Assembly (NCBI RefSeq): GCF_907165205.1
Contig: NC_058190.1
Location: forward strand, 17,058,001 to 17,122,000
Direction of reading: 5' to 3'
DNA: 64,000 nt
From: Coccinella septempunctata
Lineage: Eukaryota > Arthropoda > Insecta > Coleoptera > Coccinellidae
Shown: positions 18,688 to 30,584 of the stretch, piece after piece
Numbering within the stretch: the first letter of the stretch is position 1
Layout of the letters: every line of letters begins with the position of its first letter
Position numbers and translations under genes: made by a program
Notes under the pieces: generated by a model
What the model was told of the DNA's origin: nothing
The model's input: only the letters and a program-made list of their open reading frames with translations
Databases searched by the model: none

Positions 18688-21600
18688 CTAGGATGATGAT
18701 GGTATTCGATAATGACCCCAAGGTAGAGTACAATGTGAATTAGGTAGGATGTATCTTTTATCGTCTCTACTACACAATGCAATTTTCTCCTGTTCAATTG
18801 AAAAAACATCATGACATTTAGATATTATATTTCTTTGTCTTACTAATTTTGTGTTGGAATCAATCAAGCATTTCAAGTAGTCATCGAAAGAAAGGCTTTT
18901 AATCACATTCCGCTTTATGCCTTTCACTTTTTTTATTTCCTCTTTATCAACACGAAATGAGTACATTTTTGATCTTAATCCTACGAAATCGGTCATAATC
19001 TTACCATTATTCTCATCCTTCATCAAACCCAATACTTTTTTATTGACTTGAGGAATTCCATATGGATTTCCTTTAGGATAGTCAGATGTATCAAAGCGTG
19101 CGTAGCAATCTCGTTTTATGCACTCATAGGGTTTTGATTTGATACCTCATAAGTTAAACTATCAGTATCTACATAATTCAATATAGGTACTTTCTTTGAA
19201 ATTAGGTTGGAAATAATCGTAATGAAATTCGTACAAGCAAACCTTTGAAATGTCTAATACAGACATTCCTACATATATTGGTTTATCTATTGTGATTAAA
19301 CGCTTTTGCAATTCAATAGCGACTAGATTTTCTCCGAAGATCATTCTATCCTTGTAGAAAGGGCTAGAAATCAAATTCATTGCACCATATCTGCCATACC
19401 ATTTGTTGACCAATTTAACTTCTCTATGCTTCCGGACGTTTTCAATCGTTTTCCCATACACAGCATTAACCATTAATTTGAAAAGATTTTTTTCAAAATT
19501 GTTCTTTGCTGTCTGCCTCAAATGTGTATTTTTGTCAATATACATTTTGAGCCAGGCAGATTGTTTGAATTGAAGAACTCTATGGACTTTTTTCAAAACA
19601 AGTCCATGACTCAACGCTTGTTTCAACGTCCTATAATGCACGATATAATTTTTTTTATGATAAAGGGTAGTTAATAATTTAGGCAACTTTGATCCAGGTG
19701 GGATACGTGATTCCGCGCAGAATGGCAAGTCTTTGTGCTTGTCGTGTATTTCGGCGGGATATTCCAAATCAACCTCTAAAATATATCCCTCGGGAGCATC
19801 ATCAGGTATTTGTGTAATATCTATATTTGTGTCTGTCCACTTGAATCCCCCATATGGCAAAAACTGACTCATAGCCCAACCATATAAGTTATTCACATCT
19901 AAGTAGAGTAAATACTTTTTAGGTTCATTAACATCGAATTTTGGCCCCATATATTTGTTATTAGCCGTAGAGTATCTGTTTGAACACTGACTTATTCCAC
20001 CTCTTATACCGTTTTCTATGAATAGTAATATGTCAATATCTTTAATGATTTCTAATTTGATTTTTGTTGTTTTAAGCATACATTGAAAGGTATAACCCGG
20101 AAGGGTGTAAAAATGAATAGGATCTAATTCATACTCTTTTATACAGCTATTGCGGAATTGTTCAAACACATCGGCTAAAGGCATAATATCAGTTTTAAGA
20201 TATAACATCATATAATCTTTCAATGATTGACAATTGAATGTGGACCATATTAGTTGAGCGTGTAGATATTGTTCATCACTTATCTTTTCATAATTCAATT
20301 TGTTGTAGAATTTCTCAATGGATGGTAGACATGTATCATTCAATTTATCAACACTACTGATATAGTCATAGGGAAACACACCTTTTTTAGTCAAAAGTTT
20401 GAATGCATCATCATTATAGTCGAAAAATTGTTTTTTCAATTCAATAAACTGATTCAATGAAAGATATGAGGCTAAATTCTCTAGCGAACTGTTGAGAAAA
20501 CGTAAACTGTCAATGAAACTGAATTGTATTTGAGTATTTTCATCATATTTCGTAAAACTAATATATTTTTCTTTATTTAATGGTAGAAGAGAAACGCGGC
20601 CCTGTTTTGCAATCTCCTTTATAAGAAAATGTGCGTCATATCCACCTAGATTATGGAAAACTACTGGTATGATAAAAGACTTTTTGAAATTGAGATTACA
20701 ACTATTGTGAGCCCACCCGCGGCACACTCCAGTAAAGTGATCATGGTCCATGACTATTTTATCATCCGCTTTGAATGTTTTCTCACATATATGGCATATA
20801 ACTCGACTATGTGAACCAGTTGAGTTTATGGGTTTCACATGATTAATTATTTTGCATAACCTATCTGCAATCTCACACAATTTATTCGAGAACCATTCCA
20901 TGCAATCAACCCCAGTATAGCTCTCATAATATGACGGTACAATGTTCTCATAAGAACTTTCCAAATAAAAACTTGCGCTGATAGGTTTGTGTTCTTGATA
21001 CTTTAAACAACTCAAATTTATATCATTGATTGGTTTCAAATATGACTCAAAGTCACAATACATTACAAAAGGACTTCTCTGTTTGTATCTGTAATTTGTA
21101 AAACTAACATGAGACTTTTCTGGAAACTGTATGTGACATGGCTCATGATTCGAGCACAATTCGATATGTTTCCCTAGTTTTTCTTCTGAAGTGAAATAAT
21201 TAAGACATTGATCGCATATGAACTTATTTTTTTTAGACTTACTGAGTTGTTTCGACACTAACCTCGACAAGTTCTTAATATACACATAATGATATTCTAT
21301 TTTGGCATCAATAGGAGCATTTTTCCCATCATCAATATGGTTTTATATATTCTGAATTAGAAGTAAATTGGCATGTCTTTGTGGAATTTTGGATTTGCAG
21401 ATACGAGATGGAACTACAATGAAATCATCATTTTTAAACATTTGCAGTGAGAAAACATTCACTGAAACATTATTCAACATTTCAAACCTCTCTATATCTT
21501 TAAGTTTTATAGGAAAATCTATACCATCACAATTAAAAATAGTGCTTGGGTGGGGATATGATGACACTCTATCAGAGTGGGAAGATGCTGGATGTAAGCA

Positions 21601-22368
21601 TGGAGTAATACTCCACAAAAAACAACATTGATCCTTGTTTTTGATATTAATGCATGCTTTTTTGGCCGCAATTTTTTCAGGAAGATTGATGAATGAAATC
21701 CCTCCATTACCCATTTCCACCTTATTCATATTGACTTCTAATAAAACAATTGATTGAAGAGCAAAACCACTCTCTTTCTCTTGAAATTCTTCAAGTTTTT
21801 GTTTGATTCTGTTTAAAGCATTTCTTTCAAACCAATCGTTTAAATCTGTTCCCTCATCAATTGTTGCATTTTGTGTAGGGAAATATTTGAAATCGAGTAG
21901 CTCATCATCACAACTTTTTTTAATGAATTGTCCGCAAAATACTAAATTCACTTTAACAATTCCAATACTGCTTATTGCATTTCTAATTCTATATTTGAAA
22001 AGATGAAATGCATCATCGAAAAATTCTTCAACGACCGTATGCTTCAAATTGATTATAACCCCAGTTCTTATTCTTGATTCAAATGCTGATTGAACATCCT
22101 CCCATTTCACTCGATTACTTCTCACACTTCGTATTCCCTCACCTCTATGCGCATCAAAGGATTTGAGTTGAATTTTGTATCTTTTCAAATGGCAAATGGC
22201 AGATTGGATGCTGAATTTTTGTCCGTGATGAGTATTTTTCATTAAATTTTTCAATAAACGAATATGTTTGTTAATCAAATTGATCCATTTTTTTCTAATC
22301 ATGATGTCATTTTCGTGAAACAGAAGATTCATTGCATTATGGAATAAATCAATATTACATACCTCCAT
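18688..22368 (-). pseudogene. polB: Protein-primed family B DNA polymerase (Polinton PolB), broken
   Basis: Starts at the ATG at 22368. The N-terminal about 340 residues are the Polinton-specific part. Next come C2H2-like fingers (CDQCLNYF...), the 3'-5' exonuclease motifs YCDFESYL, HNLGGYDAHFL and YLKTDIMPLADVFEQF, and an HNH-like Cys/His insert between the first two (CHICEKTF...DHDHFTG). The polymerase motifs follow: DVNNLYGWAMSQFLPYGG (motif A), KLMVNAVYGKTIEN (motif B) and YVDTDSLTYE (motif C, about 19150). A TAA at 21343-21345 stops the frame. Frame changes occur around 19140-19180 near motif C, and the last 114 residues (19032-18688) are in another frame. All catalytic motifs are visible but no full protein can be made. 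This enzyme would replicate the element from protein-bound ends. Confidence 0.85.
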
Positions 22369-22370
22369 CT

Positions 22371-22679
22371 TCACAATTGGACAATCTCAAAGAGTTGAAC
22401 TGGTTTATATTTCGGTATTTCCTTCACCCCAAGGAATTTGATTCCAAACCCAGCTCCACTGAATTCCTTTATGACTTGCTTCAGATGGTCGTTTGCTCGT
22501 TTCGGTAGAAATATACACTTTTCTTCCAACTCCAAGAGAATAGATTCCCCGAATCTAGTCTTCAGTAATTTTGCATCAATTATTCGATGGACTTCACCCA
22601 CTATCAAATCCTTAAGTGATGCAATTGGTTTCTGGTGCTGTGAAAGTGAACCACACTGGTTAATTTTTGTCAGATCCAT
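22371..22679 (-). CDS. Small Polinton protein upstream of PolB (102 aa)
   Basis: Intact frame with an ATG at 22679 whose stop lies 2 nt before the PolB start codon, so the two are probably co-transcribed. The central FGESILLELEEKCIFLPKRAN block is typical of short proteins found beside PolB in insect Polintons. The mix of beta-strand-like segments could suit a small single-strand-binding OB fold, but this is only a guess; no catalytic motif is visible. It faces the right terminal repeat and its promoter should lie in 22680-22952. Confidence 0.55.
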   Translation of the reverse strand: MDLTKINQCGSLSQHQKPIASLKDLIVGEVHRIIDAKLLKTRFGESILLELEEKCIFLPKRANDHLKQVIKEFSGAGFGIKFLGVKEIPKYKPVQLFEIVQL

Positions 22680-22952
22680 TGTTATAATTTTTATTGTTTT
22701 TTTTATTTTATGCTGAAATAAATTTCAAATATTTAAGAATATTTTCATCGCTACAAAGTTTGAATACTTACATTGGAAAAGGAGATTCGTCACAAAAATT
22801 CACTGAAGAAAAACAATTTCTTATTACTCTATGGACTGCAACAAACTCTGTGATATTTCTTTTTTCATCAAAGTCAGAGCAACTGAGAATTGAAGACTGA
22901 TGTTGGAATGTCAGTTCTATTCTTTTTATATTCTTCTCGACCCTTTTTCCCC

Positions 22953-23854
22953 ACCATCATGGCCCTTCTTACCATTCAAAAAAATAACCAGACTGTTTTC
23001 GTTATAAAAGATCTGCATCAAACGAATCTGAACTGAAGACCAATTAAATCTTTTATTTATTACGGTGAGAAACACCACTCGACAGGTGTATCGAGAAGAA
23101 TTAAGGGATAGCTCCGCCCTTTGTCATTAAACACAATAAACCTTCAGCCCCCATTAGCGGTCATAATGTACCAATTTTGGGACAAAGGAAATGAGTAAAC
23201 CTGTCATTCTTATCACATGAGGCGGAATGCAGACTGACATCTTCGAATACCTATAGCACCAAAACTATTTCGAATGGGTAAAATTTACATTTTTATTACG
23301 GTTAGATTCCATAGGTATATTGGGGAGTAAAAGAGTGACCATTAATTCAGATAATTGTCATTTTATGATAAAAGACCCAAACTGATAGTTTTCTCGAAAC
23401 ATCCTCATAGATAAGAAAAACAAAATCCTGTCAAAGGAATCTCATCTATTAAACTGAATTATTGCCGATCTTCATTGCTCTTTTTTTTCTGGCATGCAAA
23501 GACACCCTTATTTAAACAATAAAAGACCCAAACGTTTTCTCGGAACATCTCCACAGATGAGAAAAAAAAAACCTCTGTCAAAGGAACAAAGAAACATTTC
23601 CAATTTTATCTATTATACGAAATCATGGACCACCTTTATAGCTTCTTCCTTTCACGCACACAGAGACACCACCCTTAATTAAACAACGATTTTTTCATCT
23701 AACTCTGAAAAATATTCATCAATCAATCTAATAACACACCAGTATAACATTTCATAATCCAACCACATAATGTTCAAGTACTTCGAATCATACTTTGTCG
23801 GATTACTCTTGAGTCGCCATTGAAGTGGGCCAGAAACCGCTTTCCCTATCTACT
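22953..23854 (-). repeat. Polinton right terminal inverted repeat
   Basis: Inverted counterpart of 6793-7693. Contains the same pair of tandem sub-units (here about 23360-23690 in reverse) and ends CTACT, immediately followed by the AAATGT duplication. Confidence 0.9.
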
Positions 23855-24429
23855 AAATGTGTTTTAACCGATTTCACCGCAGCCTCGAATAAACCTCCGA
23901 AGTGACTCCCAGTCGGTGGATTGAAATGGAATTTTATAACTTCTTTCTCAGCAGCGGTTTTCATCAAAGTTATTAGTTCGCGATTGGCTCCAACAAAATT
24001 AGTGCCATTAACACAATATAAATCTGTACAACGCCCTAGAGCAGCTAGAAAAGATTAAGAGGATAGATCGTTAGCCAATTCTAAATGAATGGCTTTCGTT
24101 GAATGACAAACAGAAAGGCAAATGTATGCTTTCGAAGTCTTCTGTCCTCGATATTTTCTCATTGGCGCAATGGTAAATGGGACAGCGTAGTCACACCCGC
24201 AATGCAAAACTGCTTTTATGGTTGAAAATCTTGATTTAGGTAAATTTCCCATAAGGGGTTGATGAGCTACCGGCTTCATTTTGAAACATTTAACACACCT
24301 TGATAACACCGCATTTATCGCACGTCTTGGCGACAATATCCAAAACTGCTGAAGAAGTAAAAAATGCAATTGATGTGGCCCAACATGAAAATACTTTTTA
24401 TGATAGTATTCAATAAGATGTCTCGTCAA
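23855..24429 (-). pseudogene. BEL1 integrase, zinc-binding domain and core N-part
   Basis: Minus-strand frame with the HHCC integrase zinc-binding pattern (YFHVGPHQLHFLL...CVKCFKMK) followed by MGNLPKSRF and the start of the catalytic core with STKAIHLELANDL. A stop lies near 24055, after which core coding resumes (CVNGTNFVGANRE, then GSHFGGLFEAAVK) up to the Polinton junction at 23855. The remainder is at 6095-6792. Part of the BEL/Pao polyprotein; the host element is inactive because of stops and the insertion. Confidence 0.8.
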
Positions 24430-24486
24430 TAAACATATATATAATTTATATCCGCGTATTTCAAGCGACCACTCACTCGCAGGAGG

Positions 24487-26431
24487 TCATCGACATCCAT
24501 TTAGTTTTCTCAAGGGTTTCGAAAATTTCTTTCCAGAAACGTCATCGCCAAAAAATACATGTTGCGTATATTCAGATAAAGTTATCAACGCCGCGTGGAG
24601 CTCTTGCGTAGTTAAAGTTCCATATCGTTTTTCTTGCGGATGCCATGCATTATGAACGAATCGTAAAACATACGCACAAATACGCAGCACAGTCGAGAAA
24701 TTAGTTTTCAAAAGATATCCACAAAAATGTTCAACTTGAGAAGTAACCAACAATGAAACATTTCTTTCTTCGCACGTAACATCATCTGAAATGAAAACTT
24801 CAGAAGATTCTTCAGGCAGCGAAGGAACATGTTCTTCAGACTTTCTTAAAAATTTTGGACCCTCCAACCAGAATTCATTATCAATGATTTCTGACGGAAA
24901 AAGACCGCGGCTGTCGAGTTCAGCAGGATTGTTTTCCGAACTAACGTAACTCAAATGCACCGATGGAATTTTTTCTTGTATATATGCAACCCTATTAGCT
25001 ACAAAATTTTTCCAACGATAAGAAGGTAAACGAACCCATGCTAAATCTCCCTTAGAATCACTCCACGCAAAAACATTCGAAAAAATGAATTTATCAGACA
25101 AAAGATGAAGTACAAAATTAATAAATTTGGCTAACAAAACCGTACAACACAGCTCCAGTCGCGGTATACAAATTTTCTTCAGAGGAGCTATTTTACTTTT
25201 GGACGTAACGAAGCTCGTGGATATATTTCCATCGCTATTTGCTGCCTTAAGATACAAAACCGCGCAATAACCTTTTTCTGAACTATCACAAAATCCGTGA
25301 AGTTCTACGCCCACGAAATCTGAAGAAAATATGTGTCTCTCGATTTTAAATTTAGAAAGACATTCTATCTGGGACCTAAAACGCTTTCAAATGCGCAAAA
25401 TCTCATCTGGAGGTTCGTCATCTCATGTGAGACCGATCATCCAAAACCGTTGAATAAGATATTTTACTAGAAAAGTTACCGGCGATTAAAACCCTGAAGG
25501 ATCGTAAATCCGAGCCAATTGGGACAGAAGTTGTCGCTTGGTACAAGTTTTGTCAGTTTGAGGGACAACGGAAAATGAGAATTCGTCTTCATGTGGATTC
25601 CACAATAAACCTAAAATTTTGAAAGAACTGAAATTATCTTCAGGGTTGAAATCAAGTGGATCTAGACTACGCATAGAGGCTGGAAGAGCCTCCACCAATG
25701 CAGGATCGTTACTTGACCACTTTCTTAGAAGGAAACCCCCCTTTGCAAAAAAATTAATTAACTGATTCTGAAGAATCTTGGTTTCCTCAACTGAAGAGGT
25801 ACCAGTGACAACGTCGTCAATATACGTATCTTCCGCTAATACCTTTGCCGCCAAAGGATATTCATTTCCTCCGTCCTGTGCCAACTGTTTTAAAATACGC
25901 AACGCCAAAAATGGAGCAGATGAAACTCCGTATGTGACCGTATTCAAGCGATATGTTCTCAAAGGGTCGTCAGGATAGAATATCCAAAAAATTCTTTGAT
26001 AATCAAGCTGATCGGAATTGACCAAAATCATTCTATACATTTGTTTTATATCGGAACATAACACGTAAGAATGTAAACGAAACTTCAAAAGAATTGAAAC
26101 TATATCAGCTTGCAATTTTGGACCGGTAAGAAGACTATCATTTAGAGAAAATCCCGAGAGAGCCTTTGCGCTCGCGTTGAATACTACAACGCAATTTCGT
26201 GTGAACACTAGAAGGTTTCAAAATACAATGGTGTATGAGATAATACGGGTTTTCGCTCATAGAATCCTCAGGTACAATTTCCATGTGGCCACTGTCTAAA
26301 TCTTCGCGCATAAAAGCAGAGTACTCTTCATAAAGTCTAGGACTTCTCATGAGTCGGCGTTCTAATGAAAAAAATCTTTTATCTACTCGCATCTGCGAGT
26401 TCTTCCATACCGCTAAAGCTGGGTATGTCAT
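24487..26431 (-). pseudogene. BEL1 reverse transcriptase / RNase H region
   Basis: BEL/Pao-type reverse transcriptase in broken frames. It includes the block ending PYYLIHHCILKPSS (26431-26138), SDIKQMYRMILVNSDQ, TYGVSSAPFLALRIL and the catalytic DTYIDDVVTG motif (25486-26208), then ARIYDPSGF. After an interruption near 25330-25480 the RNase H-like part follows (VELHGFCDSSEKGYCAVLYL, PLKKICIPRLELC, SDSKGDLAWV; 25314-24487). At least two frame changes and internal stops separate these blocks. Confidence 0.8.
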
Positions 26432-27741
26432 TTGTGAAAGGTAAAGAAACTATATATTTGCCAGAAAAGTCGCGATTATGGGTGTTGACGAATATTTTTT
26501 CACATAAATCGTCAGCTGGAGAATTGAAATTCACCGATGGGACAGATTCAACCTCCCAAAAACCTTTTAAAATTTGCGGCAGCGAGTTGTCAATTGCTTG
26601 ACAATCTATGTCACAAAAAAAAGATTTCACATTTCTTGATGAAATGTCGGTTCCTCCTCCGAACAGGATGAACTCAAATATAGTATTGAAAGCGTTTATA
26701 CCATTTGAACCAGAAACATGGCCGTTAATAAGAATTTTAGCGAACATATCAGCTCCAAACAAAATATCAATATTTCCCGGAATATAAGAAGTGGGATCGG
26801 CTAACTTTAAATTTCTGAACTCATCTTTTACAACTGAGGGTACAGGAGTATTGGGCAATTTTTCTGTTATCTGGTTGATGACAGAAGCGCTAGTATACAA
26901 TAGTGTAGATTCCCGACCTACTGGTCGTATCGTGATAGCAACTAAACCTTTACTAGTGCAAGATTTAGAAGAGTTCAAGCATTCAAGCCGGTTACTTCGA
27001 GATAAATATTCTCAGATCTCAAACCCAATCGCGAAGTTGCATGCTTAGTTATAAAAGATGTCATGCTGCCAGAATCAATTAAATATCTTAGTTTGTGAAA
27101 AGTACCGTTTGAATCAGAAATTTCCACTAAAGCCGTGGCCAAAACAACATATGATGTTCGATCAGAATTTAGAACACCAGCACACGAAAAATTAACAACT
27201 GATTTCGATTCAGGATTAGAAATACCACTAGTGGTAGCAGGTGATACATCGTTTTTAGATCTCACTTCTTCTTTCAATCTAAAATGCAATAACGTGTGAT
27301 GCTTCAATAAACAATGGCGGCAAGTGGATTTGGACTTACAAGACCGAATATCATGCAAACTTGATAAACAATTGAATCATAAATGAAGTTTTTTAGCGAG
27401 GTTGTAGCGCTCAAACGGTTCCATGTTGAGAAATGAAGGACATTTGAAGATAGAATGGCTGGCTTGACAAATAACGCATTCAAAATGGGAATTTTCCGAT
27501 GAACCGGCTGCGTTTTCAACAAAAAATTCTTCATTTTATTTGTCTTGAAGGGTTTTTTATCGATATTGCTAGAATGAACATTGCTAACTGATGGCTTCAT
27601 ATCACAAATCATCTCGGAAGCTATACATTCGCGTTCTAAAAATGATGTGAGACCGCTATACTTAGGAACATCTGATGAACCGTGAGCATGTTCGAATCGA
27701 GAAACTATTTCGTCGTCTAAACGATCATACATCATCATCAA
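26379..27741 (-). pseudogene. BEL1 zinc knuckles and aspartic protease region
   Basis: Cys/His knuckle pairs typical of the gag-protease junction of BEL/Pao elements are spread over two frames (one near 27480, a second near 27350-27310 as CKSKSTCRHCLLKHH). They are followed by a pepsin-like DUF1758-type protease with YLIDSGSMTSFITKH (active DSG, about 27090) and, after another frame change, IDILFGADMFAKI and the linker that leads into the reverse transcriptase. Confidence 0.75.
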
Positions 27742-27753
27742 TAATATAAAGTC

Positions 27754-28485
27754 CTATTCATTAGTTGGAAAACTCAAGTTCTTCAAGTCACATAAATTTT
27801 CCTGAAAAGTATCCAGTAAATTCCTCATAGCATTCGGAACCCTAGACTTAACCTTTACGGTACCCTCAATGCGACGCCAATGGCATTTGGCAAGACAACG
27901 CTTATTATGATGACGTGTAAATAAAGCATCATACGCGGATTGATAATTTCTATCACTAAATTCATAATGTTGAACTAACTTAAGCAGTTGTCGCTCAAGG
28001 GCTGAAACTAAGTAATTAAATTTTTCATCATTGCTCAATGAATCATTGCTATGCACCAGTGAATTAAACAATCCAATGAATGTTGAAAATTGGGTTACAT
28101 CGCCTGCGAATCTCTTCAATTCCAATTTCGGTAGTTTAATATTCGTATTAGTTTTCGGTTTGAGATCCAAATTACCAACAGTTTTCGAATTATCGGCCGT
28201 CAAAACATCATAAATAGATTCGATTTCATAAAAACAAGCGAAGAATTGTTCTCGAATGGCTTCATCCCCCTTCAAATCAACATTTTCCTCCTTAAGCAAA
28301 TTATCGACAACTATTTTGTGTTCTTAAAGAAATTCATTTCGCATTCTGTCAAGGTCGGAAAACCTAGCCTTGAACAAATTCAAAAAACTGTCATCCAATG
28401 TTGTCTTTTCTGCGAAATTTAAAAGTGACTCAATCTCACCGATTGCCGTAGCACAATATGTCCTAGCTCGTTTAATTTTCGACAT
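27754..28485 (-). pseudogene. BEL1 gag-like N-terminal region (DUF1759-type)
   Basis: Starts at the ATG at 28485 (SKIKRARTYCATAIGE). A frameshift near 28310 interrupts it, and the main block (28299-27754) contains IKLPKLELKRFAGDVTQF and FNYLVSAL, the DUF1759 gag signature of BEL/Pao elements. It ends in a stop before the zinc-knuckle segment. Confidence 0.75.
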
Positions 28486-28780
28486 GGTTTCCGAATTGAT
28501 TTCCTTCTCGAATGGAATCCAAAACAATCAAATGCTGAAGATCGTCTGTTACAGAGCGCGCTTCCACTACTCCTACAATGTATTGAAACGTTGAACGTTT
28601 GTTCAAAATAATTATCGGAGCGGACAAAAAAATTATCGAGGATAAGAAATATGTTTCTGAAATATTGGCTCAAACGAAACAATGAACAAATTTCGCTTTT
28701 CAAATATTCTCCTACACAAATCTGCAAAACTTCAAAAGCAAAGTGAAGAAGTTTCAAATAGAAAAATTCGATCCAAAAAT

Positions 28781-28800
28781 CCGGCGTTACCGAATGACCA
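28781..28800 (-). promoter_or_regulatory. BEL1 tRNA primer-binding site
   Basis: On the minus strand TGGTCATTCGGTAACGCCGG begins 5 nt after the end of the 5' LTR, the position of the site that primes minus-strand DNA synthesis. Confidence 0.6.
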
Positions 28801-28805
28801 AAAAA

Positions 28806-29220
28806 TGTTGCGGTAACTCTGAATTTGGAGAGAGAAATGGACTGTATATATAATGAAAAATGCATTAATGAAATTGGTGATCAGAATAAGAAAGAAGAAA
28901 ACAAGGTGCACTAGAAAACTCACCAGCAGGCCTTCTTCCACACACCTGAGAGCTCTCGTGTTGGTGGGAATTTTCCTGCAGCGGAATCTTCTCTCTTCTA
29001 TCACCAAAAGTCTTTTTTTCGTAAAATAAGACGAGAGGAAAATAGGCGTTTTCGAAATAAATCAATATTCACAAGCGTAGCGTTTTTTGCGTTTCACAAT
29101 ATCCCATAAAATTGTCTCACTAACTGATTGAATCACAATGTGTTCAGAGTAGTCTAGTGTACATGACATGAGTGTTTAAGGAAATAATTTAAAAATGAAA
29201 TATTTAACGTTACGGCAACA
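28806..29220 (-). repeat. BEL1 5' LTR (415 bp)
   Basis: Reads TGTTGCCGTAACG...AGAGTTACCGCAACA on the minus strand: TG...CA ends with a short terminal inversion. About 340 bp are shared with 5713-6094. It is followed directly by a primer-binding site and the gag region. The flank on its outer side is the endonuclease of non-LTR element A. Confidence 0.85.
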
Positions 29221-29594
29221 CTCGGTGTTAGGTAATTTATGTTCAAGTCCCTACATAGAAATACATAATCTAGCCAATCTAAGCAAGCTTGAAGAGCAAG
29301 AAACAATTTCTCAAGAAATAATTCTAAATTTGCAGTGACAGGTCTCTCAATGCTTATTATACCAAAACGAGCATTCTTAACAGAGACTAAAATGCCACAC
29401 ATCTCAATATGCATTTCTACGGAATAATCCGATACGGATAGATTTTTTTTAACCTGTAGACCTGACTTGGTATACAATATTGAGCCACCATGTTGATTCT
29501 GAATGCGGCAAAAAAAGTTCGCTTGGTCATAGAGCGGGATTGACACAGCATTGACACTATCCAAATCGTACCAGTGTTCCACCAAACTTAGCAC
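29221..29594 (-). pseudogene. Non-LTR element A, APE-type endonuclease N-part
   Basis: Minus-strand frame with LVEHWYDLDSV (the EHW motif of the endonuclease), GGSILYTKSGLQV, ISIERPV and the FLCRDLNINYL block, where the usual catalytic GDLN is RDLN. It is cut at 29220 by the BEL1 5' LTR; the remaining residues of the open frame are LTR-encoded. The end of the same domain (EPHLSDHT) is found at about 5610 beyond BEL1. Confidence 0.75.
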
Positions 29595-30290
29595 ATCGGC
29601 ACTTCCAGGCTATCCAGGTTATTCGAAAGGCATTGCATATTCAATTGCATAAGTTTGAACTCTTCGACATTCAAGTTATTTGAAGGTGAAATCAATTCTG
29701 TTGATCTCGGTTTAATTTCCTGCTCTGAAAGAAACGGTGAACGTTCACTTTGTTTTGCCAATTTGAACCATCAAGAGACTTCTCGTATTACGAGATTGCG
29801 ATGAGAACTTTGAACGAAGAATAAGATTCTGGGTATCTTGAATTTATTTTCTCGCAAACGACATTCGAGAAATTTGTTTTGAGAAAATTTTGCAGATTTT
29901 CGATTATGGTATCTGGTCTAAGATTTGACACTTGAAAAGCCCTAAACTTATCTTGCCCTTTCACCTCAGAACTCCCAGAATGAGTTACGGTGACTAGGAC
30001 TTTTCGGGACCGACAATTAGATCTTCTATGGTTGACCACCTTCCGTCAGAGTTCCGAACATCGGGCGAAATTTCATTTCAATAGGGGCTGGTTGATGTGT
30101 TCAGTTGCGAGAATTCCCCATGATCATTTTCGCCAGCATTGCGACGAGTAGATTGTGATGTTTTTGTGTTGGAAGGAATCACAGTTGCAGATCTCGCGAC
30201 TAACGCTTTTTTCTCGACATATGGGCGTTGTTGAAGGCTATGGAGGGTGGCAGTAATCCTACAATTGGAAAAATCGCAGGCACAATGCAA
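29595..30290 (-). pseudogene. Non-LTR element A, ORF1 remnant
   Basis: Two minus-strand blocks (30290-30078 and 30039-29788) look like the ORF1 product of a CR1/Jockey-like element: a Ser/Thr-rich linker, then VSNLRPDTIIENLQNFLKTN and YPESYSSFKV, an RNA-recognition-like C-terminal domain. Frames are broken between them. The 5' end of element A is not defined and may reach about 30300. Confidence 0.6.
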
Positions 30291-30584
30291 GCGATTCCGT
30301 CTGTGAAGTTTGTGTTGGTTGTATACGTGTTTGTGTTATCGGAATTTTATTTCGTTAAAAAAGTTGGTGTTCATCTGCGGAGTCCAGGTTTCGATCGATG
30401 GTTCTGCAGAAAACATCAGGTGAGCTTATTTTTCGTATCTTTTTCCTGATTTTGTTCATAGCGCAGAAAATTTTTGATGAGTCGTTTTGTTTTTATGCAT
30501 GAGATATATTTTTCTTCTTGTTCTTGAAAAACTTTCATTTCAAATTGATTTGAGTAGTATAGTAATTGTAAATTAGATTTTAAA
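30291..30584 (+). other. Probable 5' UTR of element D
   Basis: AT-rich sequence between the ORF1 remnant of element A and the first ATG of the Jockey-like element D. No coding signal on either strand. Where A ends and D begins could not be fixed. Confidence 0.35.

Larger units (their letters stand above)
6793..23854. mobile_element. Polinton/Maverick, full length (17062 bp)
   Basis: The element starts 5'-AGTAGGTAGG and ends CTATCTACT-3', the AG...CT termini typical of Polintons. It is flanked by the identical 6-bp sequence AAATGT at 6787-6792 and 23855-23860, the target duplication length known for this superfamily. Terminal inverted repeats are about 0.9 kb. The coding content includes family B DNA polymerase, retroviral-type integrase, packaging ATPase, cysteine protease, double jelly-roll capsid protein and penton-like protein, with genes arranged in three blocks (minus, plus, minus). 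Nonsense, frameshift and deletion lesions in several core genes make it a dead copy. It is inserted in the BEL1 integrase gene. Confidence 0.95.

Noticed and set aside
6839..23812. Polinton ends placed at AGTAATCCGAC, 46 bp inside the called left end
   Set aside because: The inverted repeat continues outward with few mismatches, and only the outer positions 6793 and 23854 give a perfect 6-bp duplication and restore the BEL1 frame.
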